Of a stretch of 64,000 nucleotides of DNA, positions 1 to 13,843 are shown piece by piece; within the stretch, counting starts at the first letter, position 1; each line of letters opens with the position of its first letter. The stretch comes from Amyelois transitella. Its lineage: Eukaryota; Arthropoda; Insecta; Lepidoptera; Pyralidae. The notes under the pieces are model-generated. The model was not told the origin of the DNA. It saw only the letters and a program-made list of their open reading frames with translations, and ran no database searches. The stretch is taken from the NCBI RefSeq assembly GCF_032362555.1, contig NC_083527.1, positions 5,146,001 to 5,210,000 on the forward strand, given 5' to 3'. The translations under genes were made by a program, and so were the position numbers.

Positions 1-344
1 TCGCTTTTTATTATGCAGTGAAACGGGACAGCGACAGTTTTACGCGGGAAAAAACGGCGTCGCTTGTGCCGTACAACCGGGGCTGATCTATAAATTCAGT
101 AACAACTTCTTTCAACAGACTTTAGACACAGAAAGTTAAAAATACAGAATAATACAATTAAAATATCAATCATTATCATTCTATCATAAAGCCAAGTAGC
201 TGAACGTGGTCAATCAGTCTATATACATATATACAGTTATATTATCTCAATTCCATCATACATCTGAACGTAGCATTTCAGTCTTTTTAAGACTGTTGTC
301 TCTGTCTGCCACACATGGGATATACACGCGACCATATGTATGTA

Positions 345-611
345 CTAGCTGTGCCCGCGACTTCGTACGCGTGGAATAGTTATTTTGGGCATCATTGAAG
401 ACCTCAAGGAGGAATAATTTTCCCCTTTTTTTTTCACATTTTCCATTATTTCTTCGGTCCTAATAGTTGTAGTGTAATGATAAATAGCCTAAAGCCTTCC
501 TCGATAAATGGACTATTAAACACAAAAAGAATTTTTCAATTTGAACCAGTAGTTCCTGAGATTAGCGCGTTCAAACAAACAAACTCTTCAGCTTTATAAT
601 ATTAGTATAGA
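345..611 (-). mobile_element. Non-autonomous Helitron, family A
   Basis: This copy is in reverse orientation, with the 3' end CTAG at 345-348 next to a GC-rich hairpin (gtgcccgcgacttcgtacgc) and the 5' end TCTATACTAATATTATAAAG at 611. It sits between A and T, as Helitrons do. Family members also occur at 12322-12595, 19905-20171 and 25713-25985. It lies in a Pgi intron and encodes nothing. Confidence 0.75.
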
Positions 612-649
612 TGAATGTATTTATGTATACAATCAAAAACAAAAGCTCA

Positions 650-2660
<2,011 letters not shown>

Positions 2661-3352
2661 GGTTCTTGGAGAAAGTGCACAAGTCAGCAAAGTTAGCGGC
2701 CGGAATCTTAACAGCACGGCTGATAACAAATGTCTGTTTGACATTTCAATGACATCTGAAGGTTATTTGCTGCGTTTTGTTCTTAACTAAGGTCTTGTTC
2801 TGTAGCAAATTACATTACGGAGACAGAGTTTTCGCTTAATTGAAATTTGATGGTCTTGTAAATGCCAGAAAAGATGAAAAGAGAGTAAAATGCTATAACT
2901 CGATTTTTTACAAATAAAAATATACCAAATGGAGCAATATGTAGTGATGAGCTAATATTATTAAGAATTAAAAACCGGCAAAGTGCGAGTCGGACTCGTG
3001 CGATAAGGGTTAGATGCCATCACTGCGTTTGTGACTTTAGTATTCATTCTTTATGTAAATTGCCAAACAATTACATTTTTATGAGCCTCGTCCATACACA
3101 CAGCGTAGGCTTAGTAAAAGGGTCCCGTTTTAACCTTAAGGTACGGAACCCTAAAAATTTATCAAAATCGTTCCATACTTCATTTCGTTCAATTTTAACA
3201 GCATAAATGTCAACAAACAGATGTCATCATTCGGTCAGTGGTTTTTTGTGTTTTGCAATTTATGCAGATATTCGCGTTGACGATATTTTATTACTAAAAT
3301 TAATCTGAATATTTGTGATTGGATTATTACATAGCTCCATGTAGCATAGAAA
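2661..3352. promoter_or_regulatory. Divergent intergenic region between Pgi and HGSNAT
   Basis: About 690 bp separate the two divergent start codons, so both 5' UTRs and promoters should lie here. No clear TATA box was identified. Positions 2967-3156 are filled by a dispersed repeat, leaving roughly 300 bp next to Pgi and 200 bp next to HGSNAT. The promoter role is inferred from gene orientation only. Confidence 0.5.
2967..3156 (+). repeat. Internally deleted lepidopteran dispersed repeat
   Basis: Starts aaaaaccggcaaagtgcgag and ends ggtacggaaccctaaaaa. These are the recognisable ends of a very common lepidopteran repeat. The middle is much shorter than in copies I know, so this looks internally deleted. 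Confidence 0.55.
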
Positions 3353-6300
3353 ATGTCACTACAAAACATTGGAGCTTTCATACGCAAATGCAATGGGACG
3401 ACACTTCGTTACGACCAAGCGTGTTTGGAGCTGATCACCGATGAAAAAGTGAGATTTTACAGCCAGTATGACGAATGCGAAGGCTGTAAGTTGCTGGAGA
3501 CGATCACACTACCTTCCACGGGAGCCGTGGTCCTCGGAACCACTAGTCCTCTCCACTACGCCATAAAAAATGACAACGGACAAATTTGTAATGGTTCGTA
3601 CATACATTCTTTGTTTAAAATAACCTTGTTGTTTGTTTACTAATTATTTTTAGCTCTTCTCATTTTTTATTATCTGTAGAACAACATGTTCATTTAAAAA
3701 ATATAATTTAAAAGTTCTTTTTTCAATATGCTTTGATTAAAATTTGGTCATGCAATAACTAGTGAAGCGGATGAGTCATTGAACTGGTTTCATTTTACAT
3801 TTCAACAATTACCAAGTTACCTATTATTGAAATGTGGCAAGTTATGCTATGTCCGGTTTAAACACTGGAGTCGACTCTTGCATATGTCTACAATATAATA
3901 AAAAAGATGAATGTAGTTTATGGACTCCATGTCCCTTGGCCTTCAACCAGGGCTGTGACTAAATGCTTATTAAGTTTGAATGCACACTGGCATTCACAAC
4001 TAACATTTATGTATATGTAGGTGCTTAAATACAAAGATCTATGACAAAGATCAAATTTTATGTAGTTACCCCCAAACAAACAATAAATTAAACCTTTTTC
4101 ATCAATTTATTTGAGGTGTTTCTTGTTTGCGTCATAACATCAGAGACAATAACTATGACTAAGTCAACTAAGCTAAGCCAGTCGACTGTACAGACAGCAG
4201 CATATCTAGTTATTCTACATGTATGTACCTTTATGAGTTGTAATAGAAGTGAAATTGCAGAATCCTGATATGATGAACCTGGATAGGTTAATACAGCTGT
4301 TGGCTATTCATAAATAATACAGATATTAAATGCGCACCTAACTTACCTTTATTTTATCTTGGACATTTTGATTAATGTTACAATGATCTGTCACCAAGGA
4401 ACCTTTTATTTATAAATACTTTAATGCAATGCAAATCAATTGGAATTCAAATCTGTATCTCCCTTTCCAAATACATATACCTTGGGGATTTTCAAAGCAA
4501 GAGTGAATAGGCATTACTTGAGCTCGTGGGACAATTGAGGTCAAAAGTACTAAATCATTTATAAAAAAAAATCAGTTATGCTGTTGACTGTACTGAAGTG
4601 GAAGACATATAAAGTATAAACACTATTCATTCAACTGTGTTTAATTCAATTTACTGGCTTACATTCTTTGTGTCATATTGTACACATTCAATGTTTCTGG
4701 GCTTCTATTACACAGACATACGTACATATACTAGTCGCAAATAAATATAATGTTTATCCCTTACTGGGTAGGCAGAGCCATCAGTCCTGAAAAGACTGAA
4801 AAGCCATGCTCAGCTGTTTGGCTTAATGATAGAATTATATACACATAGTTATATATAACTAATCACGTCTTTATTCCTTACTGGGTAGACAGAGCCACCA
4901 GTCCTGAAAACACTGAAAGGCCAGATTCAGCTGTATTGTTTTATGATGAAATGTATTAACGACATACAAGGGATATGGAGTGGTTCTATTCTAAAGTGCC
5001 CTAAAACATATGGCATGATATTATTATATTAAGATGTTTTTATTCCAAAATTCCTACAGGAGTGTAGCTTGGGGTGCTTCTAGTATAACATATACAGTCC
5101 TGATTACCCTGAATTTGGTACACAAATTGAAAATAATTATAAAGGTAGGATATAGAACAAGAACTGGTCACAAATAAAACAGCTCTTAATGTTTAAAAAA
5201 ATGTATTAACCACTACACTATATTGTGTATTATCTGTTGTTATTATTATCTGTGATTAGTCCAAGAATTTATTATAAAAAGAAGCTTTATTAGTAAACAA
5301 ATTGTAAACTGTATGTGTAGTATACATTAAAATCTAAGGCATTGATAACACACAATTTAACTTATGTTCTTAGGTTGGGAGATTAAATGTAATAAATTAT
5401 AAAACATTAAATAAAGTATGTGTATTTGTCATCAGTTTGTTATTATATTTGCTAACTGTCAATCAATTAATTTTATCAGATAGATTTATGAGAGTTTTTA
5501 TAATGCTAGGAACCTTAATTACCTTTTTGCAATATAACAGCCGTTTAGAACATGTTATTTGATTTACAATTCTCCAAGAATGCCTGTTTTTTTCTTTTTT
5601 TATTCTGCAGTCAAACTGCTTAAGAGGTTTTGCAAAATACTGTTATAAGAGAATATATGATTCTTGTGTTTTAAAAACAAATTAATAAATATGGATATAA
5701 AAATAGTGCCGTGTGGTTCCAGGCACTTTAGAATAAGACCACTCTTTCTCTCTTTCCCATGAATATCGTAAAAAGCGACTAAGGGATAGGCTAAATAAAC
5801 TCAGGATTCTACTTTTGGTCGATAGTTAAACCCATCACATACAGCTGAACGTTGGTTGGCGGATCTAACCAAATTACTCGTATGTAAAGGTGTGCCCTTT
5901 CATCCCAGCACTGTCCGTTGAGAGGTTCCCTTCCATTCGGTTTTCGACCACGCCATCCAATCAGCCCCCATAATTTGGTTAAATTCGCCAGGTTTAATAT
6001 TTATTTAATTATTGTGATTAGCTGAACATGGCCTTTCAATCTTTCCAAAGCCGTCGGCTATGTCTACTCCGTAAGAGATATAGATGTGATAAATACATGT
6101 ATCCGCCAACCTCAACTATACATATATATATTCTTGTCTAAAAAAAATATTAATCTTTTTCAGGGACATACCTCTTCGAAGAGTATGGCCAATACAGCAT
6201 CAACATATCCGAGGTGACCAAGGACCTATGCCTACCCCGAATGACGGCGGAGCCCGATGCGGCTCTCCTGCCTATATTGAACGCGGTGGTCACACTGTTG

Positions 6301-9300
6301 TCTATGGCCACTCTATGGTATATTGTGAAGGGTATCGGAAAGAGAATAATAGCTGGACGGTTGTATGCAAGATATTTCGCTAGGTGAGTTTTATTGTTGA
6401 TTTTAAAAAAATTACAGTGGCTTGTGGTTCCCGGCACCGATATAAAAAAAAGAATAGGACCACTCTCTATCTCTTTCCCACGAATGTCGTAAAAAGCGAC
6501 TAAAGGATATGCTAAATAATTTCAGGATTCTACTTTTGGTCGATAGCTCAATCCATCACATACAGCTGAACGTTGGTTGGCGGATCTAACCAATTTAGGA
6601 TGTCGTAAAAGGCAACTAAGGGATAGTGTGGTGGTGGATGGTGTGATTACATCATTAAGTGCCGGTAACCACACAACACTTCTCTGTGGCGACCTCACTA
6701 ATATCACTCGCCATTTGTCAAACATAATGAAGGAATTGTCGCGCTCAGCCAATAGCAGCGAAGAGTCTATTTGAGGATTTGAATCTGATTGGAGCATAAA
6801 TACAACCCGCGACTCAACATCGTCTCACGCGCAGTTCCCCAGGCATCACACCTAGCGTGAACTGGCCGAGGGTCTGTTAGGTCGTGTCTGAATAAAACTG
6901 AATTTTGGCTTGGTTCAAGGCGTCGTTTTATTGTCGTCTTGTCTTAGTTTTGATTGTCTTTTTTTTATTAGTCTGTCAGTCAGTTTTGGTCATCTAAAAT
7001 GTCAAGTCAAAGAGTCTTTGTCCATGGAGGCTGAACGGCCGCTACATAGCCTGACATATTCTATTCTATTCTTTTCTAGAAGATGTTCCCTTTGGTGGCG
7101 GACGAGCCAAATCATCGCTCCCGCTGCATCTCTGTTTGCAGTTTCCAATTAATAAATATGGTCACGTCTATAACCCTTGCGGGGTAGACAGAGCCAACAG
7201 TCTTGAAGAAACTGAATGGCCACGTCCAGGCTATTTGGCTTAATGATAGAATTGAGTTTCAAATAGTGACAGGTTGCTAGCCCATCGCCCAAAAAAGAAT
7301 CCCAAGTTTGTAAGCCCATCCTTTAGTCGCCTTTTACGACGAAAGAGATGGAGTGGTCCTATTTTTTTTTTACGGCACTTAATCCAAGTCCAATTAATGT
7401 ATAAATTTGTTTGTTGTAACACAGGGAAGACAATGAATTGGGCTCGGAGACGAGGGTGTTGACAGCCGAAGCCAGCATCCCCCGGTCGCCGACCCGCTCC
7501 CGGCTGCGGTCTCTGGACATCTTCCGGGGTATCGCCATTGCTCTCATGGTAAGCAACATATGTACCTAGTACGTCAATTAAAACTGTTGTGTATTTCAAA
7601 CTCAGCACGGCAGAACTTTCTTATATTTTTGCGCACAAATGTATTAATTAACCACCATCACCATAATGTTTCTGTTGTCGCTTTTTCCATACTGCCCTGG
7701 TATAACTAAAATGCCGTTATCTGCCAAATCCTTGTTTTAAGTAAAACGTCAAAAATGCGGTAAAATTTTAAATCGATGCCATTCATCAATGAGAACACAT
7801 ATTTACGATTTGAAGGTACCAAAAAGTCGTATATACGAAATAAATTTTTTTCTTATTCTACTGGTAAAAAGTAGAAAATCGCCCTGATGTCAGATAACGG
7901 CATTTTAGTTATACCACGGCAGCATATAGGTAGGTACAAAGCGATTTTGGGTTTTGGTACAATTCAAATTCTCTATTGCATTCCAATTCATATATCAGTA
8001 GAAATATCAATTAACAACACGTGACGTCAGTCTTATCACGCGAAAAACTATCGCTGTTTCGCTTTTTATTATGACGTGAAACGGGACAGCGATAGTTCTC
8101 GCGCGATAGAAACGGCATCGCGCGTGTTATGCTTCGGTATCGCGTCACCACCTTTCTGGAGAAGAGCTCAAGGTGCGGTTCAAGGACAAAACATAAATTG
8201 CATACATATATACATACATATGGTCACGTCTATCTCCCTTGCGGGGTAGACAGAGCCAACAGTCTTGAAAAGGCTGAATGGCCACGTTTAGCTATTTGGC
8301 TTAATGATAGAATTGAGATTCAAATAGATATATAGATTTGGTGACAGGTTGCTTGCCCATCGCCTAAAAAAAGAATCCCAAGTTTGTAAGCGTATCCCTT
8401 AGTCGCCTTTTACGACATCCATGGGAAAGAGATGGAGTGGACCTATTCTTTCATTAATTGCATATGCTTTATTTATATGGCTATTGTTACTCTTAAAAAA
8501 ATTGACGGCACTGCTAGCATCAAACTACCTAGTAAAGAATAAGACATTAAGGTCAAATGTTTCTCTTCAGATTTTCGTCAACGCGGGAGGCGGTGGCTAC
8601 GCGATCTTCTCTCACGCTGTATGGAACGGACTGACCGTGGCCGACGTGGTATTCCCATGGTTCGCCTTTGCCATGGGACAAGCCTTGGTGCTCTCACTCC
8701 ACGCGAGACTTAGGACATCTATGCCGCGGACTACGGCTTTCTATCTGGTAAATGAGTTTGTTGTTATACAGGGTGTATGGTGAATCGCGTTGCATATTGA
8801 AATGGCGGACTCAGTATGTGGTTCTACACACACACACATACACATAATCACGTCTATATCCCTTGTGGGTTAGACAGAGCCAACAGTCTTGAAAAGACTG
8901 ATAGGCCACGCTCACGCTATTTGGTTTAATGATAGAATTGAGATGCAAATAGTGACAGGTTGCTATAAACCTCGCCTAAAAAAAGAATCCCAAGTTTGTA
9001 AGCCTATCCCTTAGTCGCCTTTTACAATATCCATAGGAAAGAGATGGAGTGGTCCTATTCTTTTTTGTACTGGTGCCGGGAAACCCACACGGCACGATTA
9101 CGGAGTAGAAGTGTTATACAGGGTGTATGGTAAATGGCGTTGCATATTGAAAGGGCGAACTCAGTATGTGTGAGCATTAGTTAATTCTAGTTTTAACAAA
9201 GGCATTTAGTAAAAACTAGTTCTAACTAGGGAAAACGCGTTCTAACTAAAAACTAGTTTTAACTGTTACATATATAGGTATATCCTTTGTTTTATTTTCT

Positions 9301-12300
9301 CGACCTCCGAGTCGGTTTCTTGTCGAATTCCCGTCCTGAAGCCTTCAGGAAGAAGGAGAGTCATATATATATATATAGTATAATATATATATAGTATATT
9401 ATATAGTATAATACAAATTGATATGTCCAGATCGCCCGCCGCTCCCTGCTCCTGGCCATCCTGGGCGTAATCCTGGGCTCGGTCAACGTGTCCTGGAGCA
9501 ACGTACGTCTCCCTGGAGTTCTCCAGCGGCTCGCTGCCATGTACCTGATCGTGGGCAGCGCGGAGTGTGCCTTTATGAGGACCAGCCAGAATATTACACC
9601 GGGTAAGTAGGTACCTGTCACCTGGCGCTCGTGCCGTGTGGTTCTAGGCACCTATACAAAGAAAGAATAGGACCACTCCATCTCTTTCCCATGGATGTCG
9701 TAAAAGGCGACTAAGGGATAGGCTTATAAACTTGGTATTACACCAGGTAAGTACCTGTCACGTGGCGCTCGTGCCGTGTGGTTCTAGCCACCTATACAAA
9801 AAAATAATAGGACCACTCCATCTCTTTCCCATGGATGTCGTAAAAGGCGACTAAGGGATAGGCTTATAAACTTGGTATTACACCAGGTAAGTACCTGTCA
9901 CGTGGCGCTCGTGCCGTGTGGGTCTAGGCACCTATACAAAGAAAGAATAGGACCACTCCATCTCTTTCCCATGGATGTCGTAAAAGGCGACTAAGGGATG
10001 GGCTTATAAATTTGGGATCAATTCCATCATCAAGCCATACAGCCCAAAGTGGCCTTACAGTCTTCGCGAGATTGTTGGCTCTATCTACCATGTAAGGGAT
10101 AAAGACGTGATTATATGTATGTATGTATCCATCCATGCTGCTGATCTCTGGACTTAGTCAACGTGTCCAGGAGTGCTTCAGCGTTTCTCTGCCGTGCACC
10201 TGATTCGAGACTGTTGGCTCTGTCTACCCCGTTAGGGATATAGACGTGTTTCTATATATATTTATTTGTTTTGCCTGCAGGTCGGTCGCTGTTTCGCGAC
10301 ATCGCCGCTGGGTGGCAGCAGTGGCTCATAACTATTATTCTCGTCACTATTCAGGTAAATATTCACATTGTCTTTAATACTAGCTTTTGTTCGCGACTTC
10401 GCTTCATACTCCATACTTTATTTTGATGATATATATATCATTATGTGGTCAACACTCCAACTAAGTAAATTTTGTTGACGGGTTTTATATATTTCAATTT
10501 AAAGTTTATTTATAGGTATTTCATTTGCAATAGACACAAAATAAACGATGAACAGTCAAAGACAGAGAAAAGGGCTTTGGTGGTCGAATTTTGGTACGAA
10601 TCCCACTTCGACCATATGCATATGACTATTTTCGAAGTAATGTACATTAGTTTGAATACTAACCAATGTTCCTACCTCCTCCTGAAGGTTTTGTCTCTCT
10701 CTCTCTCTCCTAAATGTTATCAAAATCGTTAAAAAATTCTCTAACTAATATAAGTATGGATTACGATAATATCATAAAACTATAATTATTTTTTTATGCA
10801 GGTGTGCGTGACACTACTAGTGGCCGCCCCTGGCTGTCCCCGAGGCTACATGGGTCCCGGGGGGCTGCACATGTCCATCACTGGGAACATGTCTTTGCAC
10901 AACTGCACCGGAGGCATAGCCAGCTACATTGACAGGTGAGTGGTTCTTTTTTTCTTTCTTTCTTTTCTATATTATGGCTTCCACCGGACTTTCGGTGATT
11001 CTGCCAATGTCATGGTTTGAAGGGACACGAAGTTACGAAATTGGACGGTATACACTTTGACGGTACGGCCTTTGCCAGTGCCTATATTAATCAAGTATTT
11101 TTTTAATACTGCATTCCGATATTGTCTGCGTTCATATATTCAACTGTTTTTTTTTAATACTGCATTCCGATATTGTCTGCGTTCATATATTCAACTGTTT
11201 TTTTTTAATACTGCATTCCGATATTGTCTGCGTTCATATATTCAACTGTTTTTTTTTAATACTGCATTCCGATATTGTCTGCGTTCATATATTCAACTGT
11301 TTTTTTTTATACTGCATTCCGATATTGTCTGCGTTCATATATTCAACTGTTTTTTTTTATACTGCATTCCGATATTGTCTGCGTTCATATATTCAACTGT
11401 TTTTTTTAATACTGCATTCCGATATTGTCTGCGTTCATATATTCAACTGTTTTTTTTTAATACTGCGTTCCGATATTGTCTGCGTTCATATATTCCACTG
11501 TTTTTTTTTTAATGTTGCATTCCGATATTGTCTGCGTTCATACATTCAACTGTATGTTTTTTTTAATACTGCATTCCGATATTGTCTGCGTTGATATATT
11601 CAACTGTTTTTTTTTTTAATAGGTACTGCGTTCCGATATTGTCTGCGTTCATATATTCTACTGTTTTTTTTTAATGTTGCATTCCGATATTGTCTGCGTT
11701 CGTACATTCAACAGTATGTTTTTTTTTTTTTTTTTTTAATAAACGCTATTCACTTCCCGATTCCCAGGCTGGTCCTCGGCGAGAGCCATCTGTACCAGCG
11801 CGGCACATTCCACAAGTTGTACCGCAGCAGCGTGCCCCACGACCCGGAGGGGCTGCTGGGGGTGCTGTCCGGGGTGCTGGTGCTGCAGGCCGGCGCGCAC
11901 GCCACCAGGATCATGCTGGCCTACAACCACGCCAGGTCAGCGAGATTTTATAACCTTTTTTATATATATTTTATAACCTTTTTTATATATTTTATAACCT
12001 TTTTATATATATTTTATAACCTTTTTATATATTTTTTATAACCTTTTTTATATATTTTATAACCTTTTTTATATATTTTATAACATTTTTATATATATAT
12101 ATTTTATAACCTTTTATATATACAACTAGCGACCCGCCCCGGCTTCGCACGGGTGCAAAATTCGGAAAAAATTATACATAAAAACCTTCCTCTTGAATCA
12201 CTCTACCTGTTACAAAAAACCGCATCAAAATCCGTCGCGTAATTTTAAAGATTTAAGCATACAGACAAACAGACTAAAATAGCGACTTTGTTTTATACTA

Positions 12301-13843
12301 TGTAATGATAACCTTTTTATATCTATACTAATATTATAAAGCTGAAAAGTTTGTTTGTTTGTTTGTTGGAACGCGCTAATCTCAGGAACTATTGGTTCGA
12401 ATTGAAAAATTCTTTTTGTGTTGAATAGAACATTTATCGAGGAAGGCTTAAGGCTATATTACATTACGCTGCAACTATTTAGAGCGAAGAAAAAATGGAA
12501 AATGTGAAATAAACGGGGATAATTATTCACAATTGAGGGCTTCAATGATGCCCAATATAACTATTCCACGCGGACGGAGTCGCGGGCACAGCTAGTATTT
12601 TATAACCTTTTTATTATTTACCTTTTTATTTATAAAATACTAGCAACCTTTTTATATGAGAAGGTTATAAAATACTAGCTGTGCCCGCGACTTTACAAAT
12701 TGTATATATGTATATACAATTTGTAAAGTACAATAGGCGGACTTAGGGCGAAGTTTTTAGAAATTTAACCTACTTCCAAAAAGGAGGATATCGATTAGGC
12801 GCGGTTCTCTTTTCACAAAAGTTATTCACCAATCAAATGATTGCTTTTTGTCTATTCACAGAGCAAGAATAATGCGCTGGGTCTTCTGGTCTATTATATT
12901 CGGCGTCTCGGGCGGCGCTTTATGTCTGTTCACGAAGAACGGCGGTCCTATACCCATAAACAAGAATCTATGGTCGCTGTCTTACTGCCTGGTGACGGCC
13001 GGTATGGCGTTCTTCATACAGGCGGTGTTGTACTTCGTGGTAGACCTGAAGAACAGGTGGGGTGGACGGCCGCTGTATTACGCTGGTGAGTTACTTTGTT
13101 TGTTTGTTTGTTAATACTTTAGTGTGCATATCAAATTTAGTGAAAGAAGTATAGCAAATAGAAAGATGTGTTCTCTGCCTACCATTCCGGGAAAGAGACG
13201 TGATTTATGTATGCATGTTGATTTAGTCTCGAAGTTATTTAGAGAAGATATTAACTCTACGATACACACATATAGTCACGTCTGTATCCCTTGCGGGTTA
13301 CACAGAGCCAACAGTCTCGAAAAGACCTCAGCTTCACGTTCAACGATACTATTACAACGATTTGTTAATAAATACGTTCACATTTATAATTGTTTGTTTT
13401 TTTTTCTTAACTTACTTTCTTTCGCATATTCAATTTTCGCTCAGAGAATCAGTATTGCCATTCTGGGACTGTACAATTTGTAAATATAATTTTAGATTGT
13501 TTTTATATCTAATAATTAGTTCTTCATAATTATAATTATATTATAATATTGATAAACATCCAAGACCCAGGCCAATCAGAGAAATTTTATCTTTCATCAT
13601 GCCCTGGCCAGGATTTGAACCCTAATATAATAAATAATAAAATTATTATTCTTTCTCTTTCCAGGTCAAAACGCCCTATTCCTCTACGTGGGCAGTGAGC
13701 TCCTCAAACACCACTTCCCACTGATGTGGCACATCTCCGCGCCGACTCACGCGCAGCTGCTGGCGACGCACGCCGCCGCCATGCTGATATGGCTGGCGGT
13801 CGGCATCGCCTTGCACAGGAAGAGGATCTTTATCACTTTGTAA
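3353..13843 (+). CDS. Hgsnat: Heparan-alpha-glucosaminide N-acetyltransferase (complete, 10 exons)
   Basis: HGSNAT is a multi-pass lysosomal membrane enzyme that transfers acetyl from cytosolic acetyl-CoA to terminal glucosamine of heparan sulfate in the lumen. Exons: 3353-3593, 6164-6383, 7425-7548, 8571-8747, 9431-9602, 10281-10354, 10802-10935, 11768-11935, 12862-13085, 13665-13843. The phases join exactly to give 570 aa with TAA at 13841. Residues 1-150 form the luminal domain, with the first membrane segment near 130-145. The conserved block [16 protein letters not shown] ends exon 3. Exon 4 has [20 protein letters not shown], where His210 aligns with the acetyl-accepting active-site histidine. 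[12 protein letters not shown] and the C-terminal RKRIF segment are also conserved. No signal peptide is evident at this start, so an upstream exon is possible. Introns are loaded with repeats. Confidence 0.96.
3594..6163 (+). other. HGSNAT intron 1 (repeat-bearing, no gene seen)
   Basis: A 2.57-kb intron. Fragments of the SINE-like family lie at about 4720-4960 (minus) and a longer copy at 5706-6092 (plus). The rest is AT-rich with no supported ORF or RNA gene. Confidence 0.8.
5706..6092 (+). repeat. SINE-like repeat (about 320-bp family), diverged copy
   Basis: The head gtgccgtgtggttccaggca is followed by a block resembling gtcgtaaaaaggcgactaag and then the 3' half mentioning gctgaacatggcc and gtctactccgtaagagat. 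The family recurs at least a dozen times between 4.7 and 27 kb in both orientations. The head has no clear tRNA box A/B, so tRNA origin is not claimed. Confidence 0.7.
6419..6620 (+). repeat. SINE-like repeat, partial copy
   Basis: The head cttgtggttcccggcaccga is followed by the family's accactctctatctctttcc and gtcgtaaaaagcgactaaag blocks. It lies in HGSNAT intron 2, 36 bp after the donor of exon 2. A second partial block (aggatgtcgtaaaaggcaac) follows at 6597. Confidence 0.65.
7160..7375 (-). repeat. SINE-like repeat copy
   Basis: Reverse-orientation copy: ggtcacgtctataacccttg, then aatggccacgtccaggctat, then the tttagtcgccttttacgacg block. It ends 50 bp before the acceptor of HGSNAT exon 3. 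Confidence 0.7.
8205..8455 (-). repeat. SINE-like repeat, well-preserved copy
   Basis: One of the fuller reverse copies. It has tacatacatatggtcacgtc (tail), cttgcggggtagacagagcc, gattcaaatag, cccttagtcgccttttacga and catgggaaagagatggagtg. It lies in HGSNAT intron 3. Another copy, at 8835-9105 (minus), follows in intron 4. Confidence 0.75.
8835..9105 (-). repeat. SINE-like repeat copy
   Basis: Reverse copy in HGSNAT intron 4 with tail, middle and head blocks, ending in gccgggaaacccacacggca. It is flanked on both sides by duplicated tatacagggtgtatggt segments (8766 and 9116), part of another short repeat also seen near 16160. Confidence 0.7.
9594..10015 (+). repeat. 140-bp tandem repeat spanning the HGSNAT exon 5 splice donor
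   Basis: Three head-to-tail units place the string gtaagta..cctgtcac at 9603, 9747 and 9887 (periods 144 and 140). Each unit has the last exon 5 bases (tattacacc), the splice donor and the head half of the SINE-like repeat. The true exon 5 ends at 9602. Use of a later donor would read into an in-frame TAG at 9608-9610. Confidence 0.9.
11095..11740 (+). repeat. Minisatellite, about 50-bp unit, 12 copies
   Basis: The core ccgatattgtctgcgttcat recurs 12 times, separated by variable T runs, in HGSNAT intron 7. The unit is stop-free in some frames and so gives spurious ORFs. The array ends about 30 bp before the acceptor of exon 8 (11768). Confidence 0.95.
11942..12125 (+). repeat. AT-rich minisatellite (ataaccttttttatatattt unit)
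   Basis: An array of roughly 20-bp units with the core tataacctttttatatat lies in HGSNAT intron 8. It resumes as short pieces at 12309-12321 and 12596-12680, after two Helitron insertions. Confidence 0.9.
12126..12308 (-). mobile_element. Non-autonomous Helitron, family B
   Basis: Reverse orientation: 3' end CTAG at 12126-12129 with hairpin gacccgccccggcttcgcac, and 5' end TC at 12308-12307 (TCATTACATAGTATAAAA). It is flanked by A (12125) and T (12309), the expected AT target, within the minisatellite. Confidence 0.8.
12322..12595 (+). mobile_element. Non-autonomous Helitron, family A (complete)
   Basis: The 5' end TCTATACTAATATTATAAAG is at 12322 and the 3' end ggcacagctag at 12595, preceded by a GC-rich hairpin. 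It is flanked by A and T. Only 13 bp of minisatellite separate it from the family B copy. Confidence 0.85.

Noticed and set aside
8421-8783. 120-aa ORF across HGSNAT exon 4
   Set aside because: Only 8571-8747 is exon; the rest is intron and SINE-like sequence that happens to be open.
11057-11594. Long repetitive ORFs (150 and 89 codons)
   Set aside because: They are translations of the 50-bp minisatellite in HGSNAT intron 7, with no protein character.
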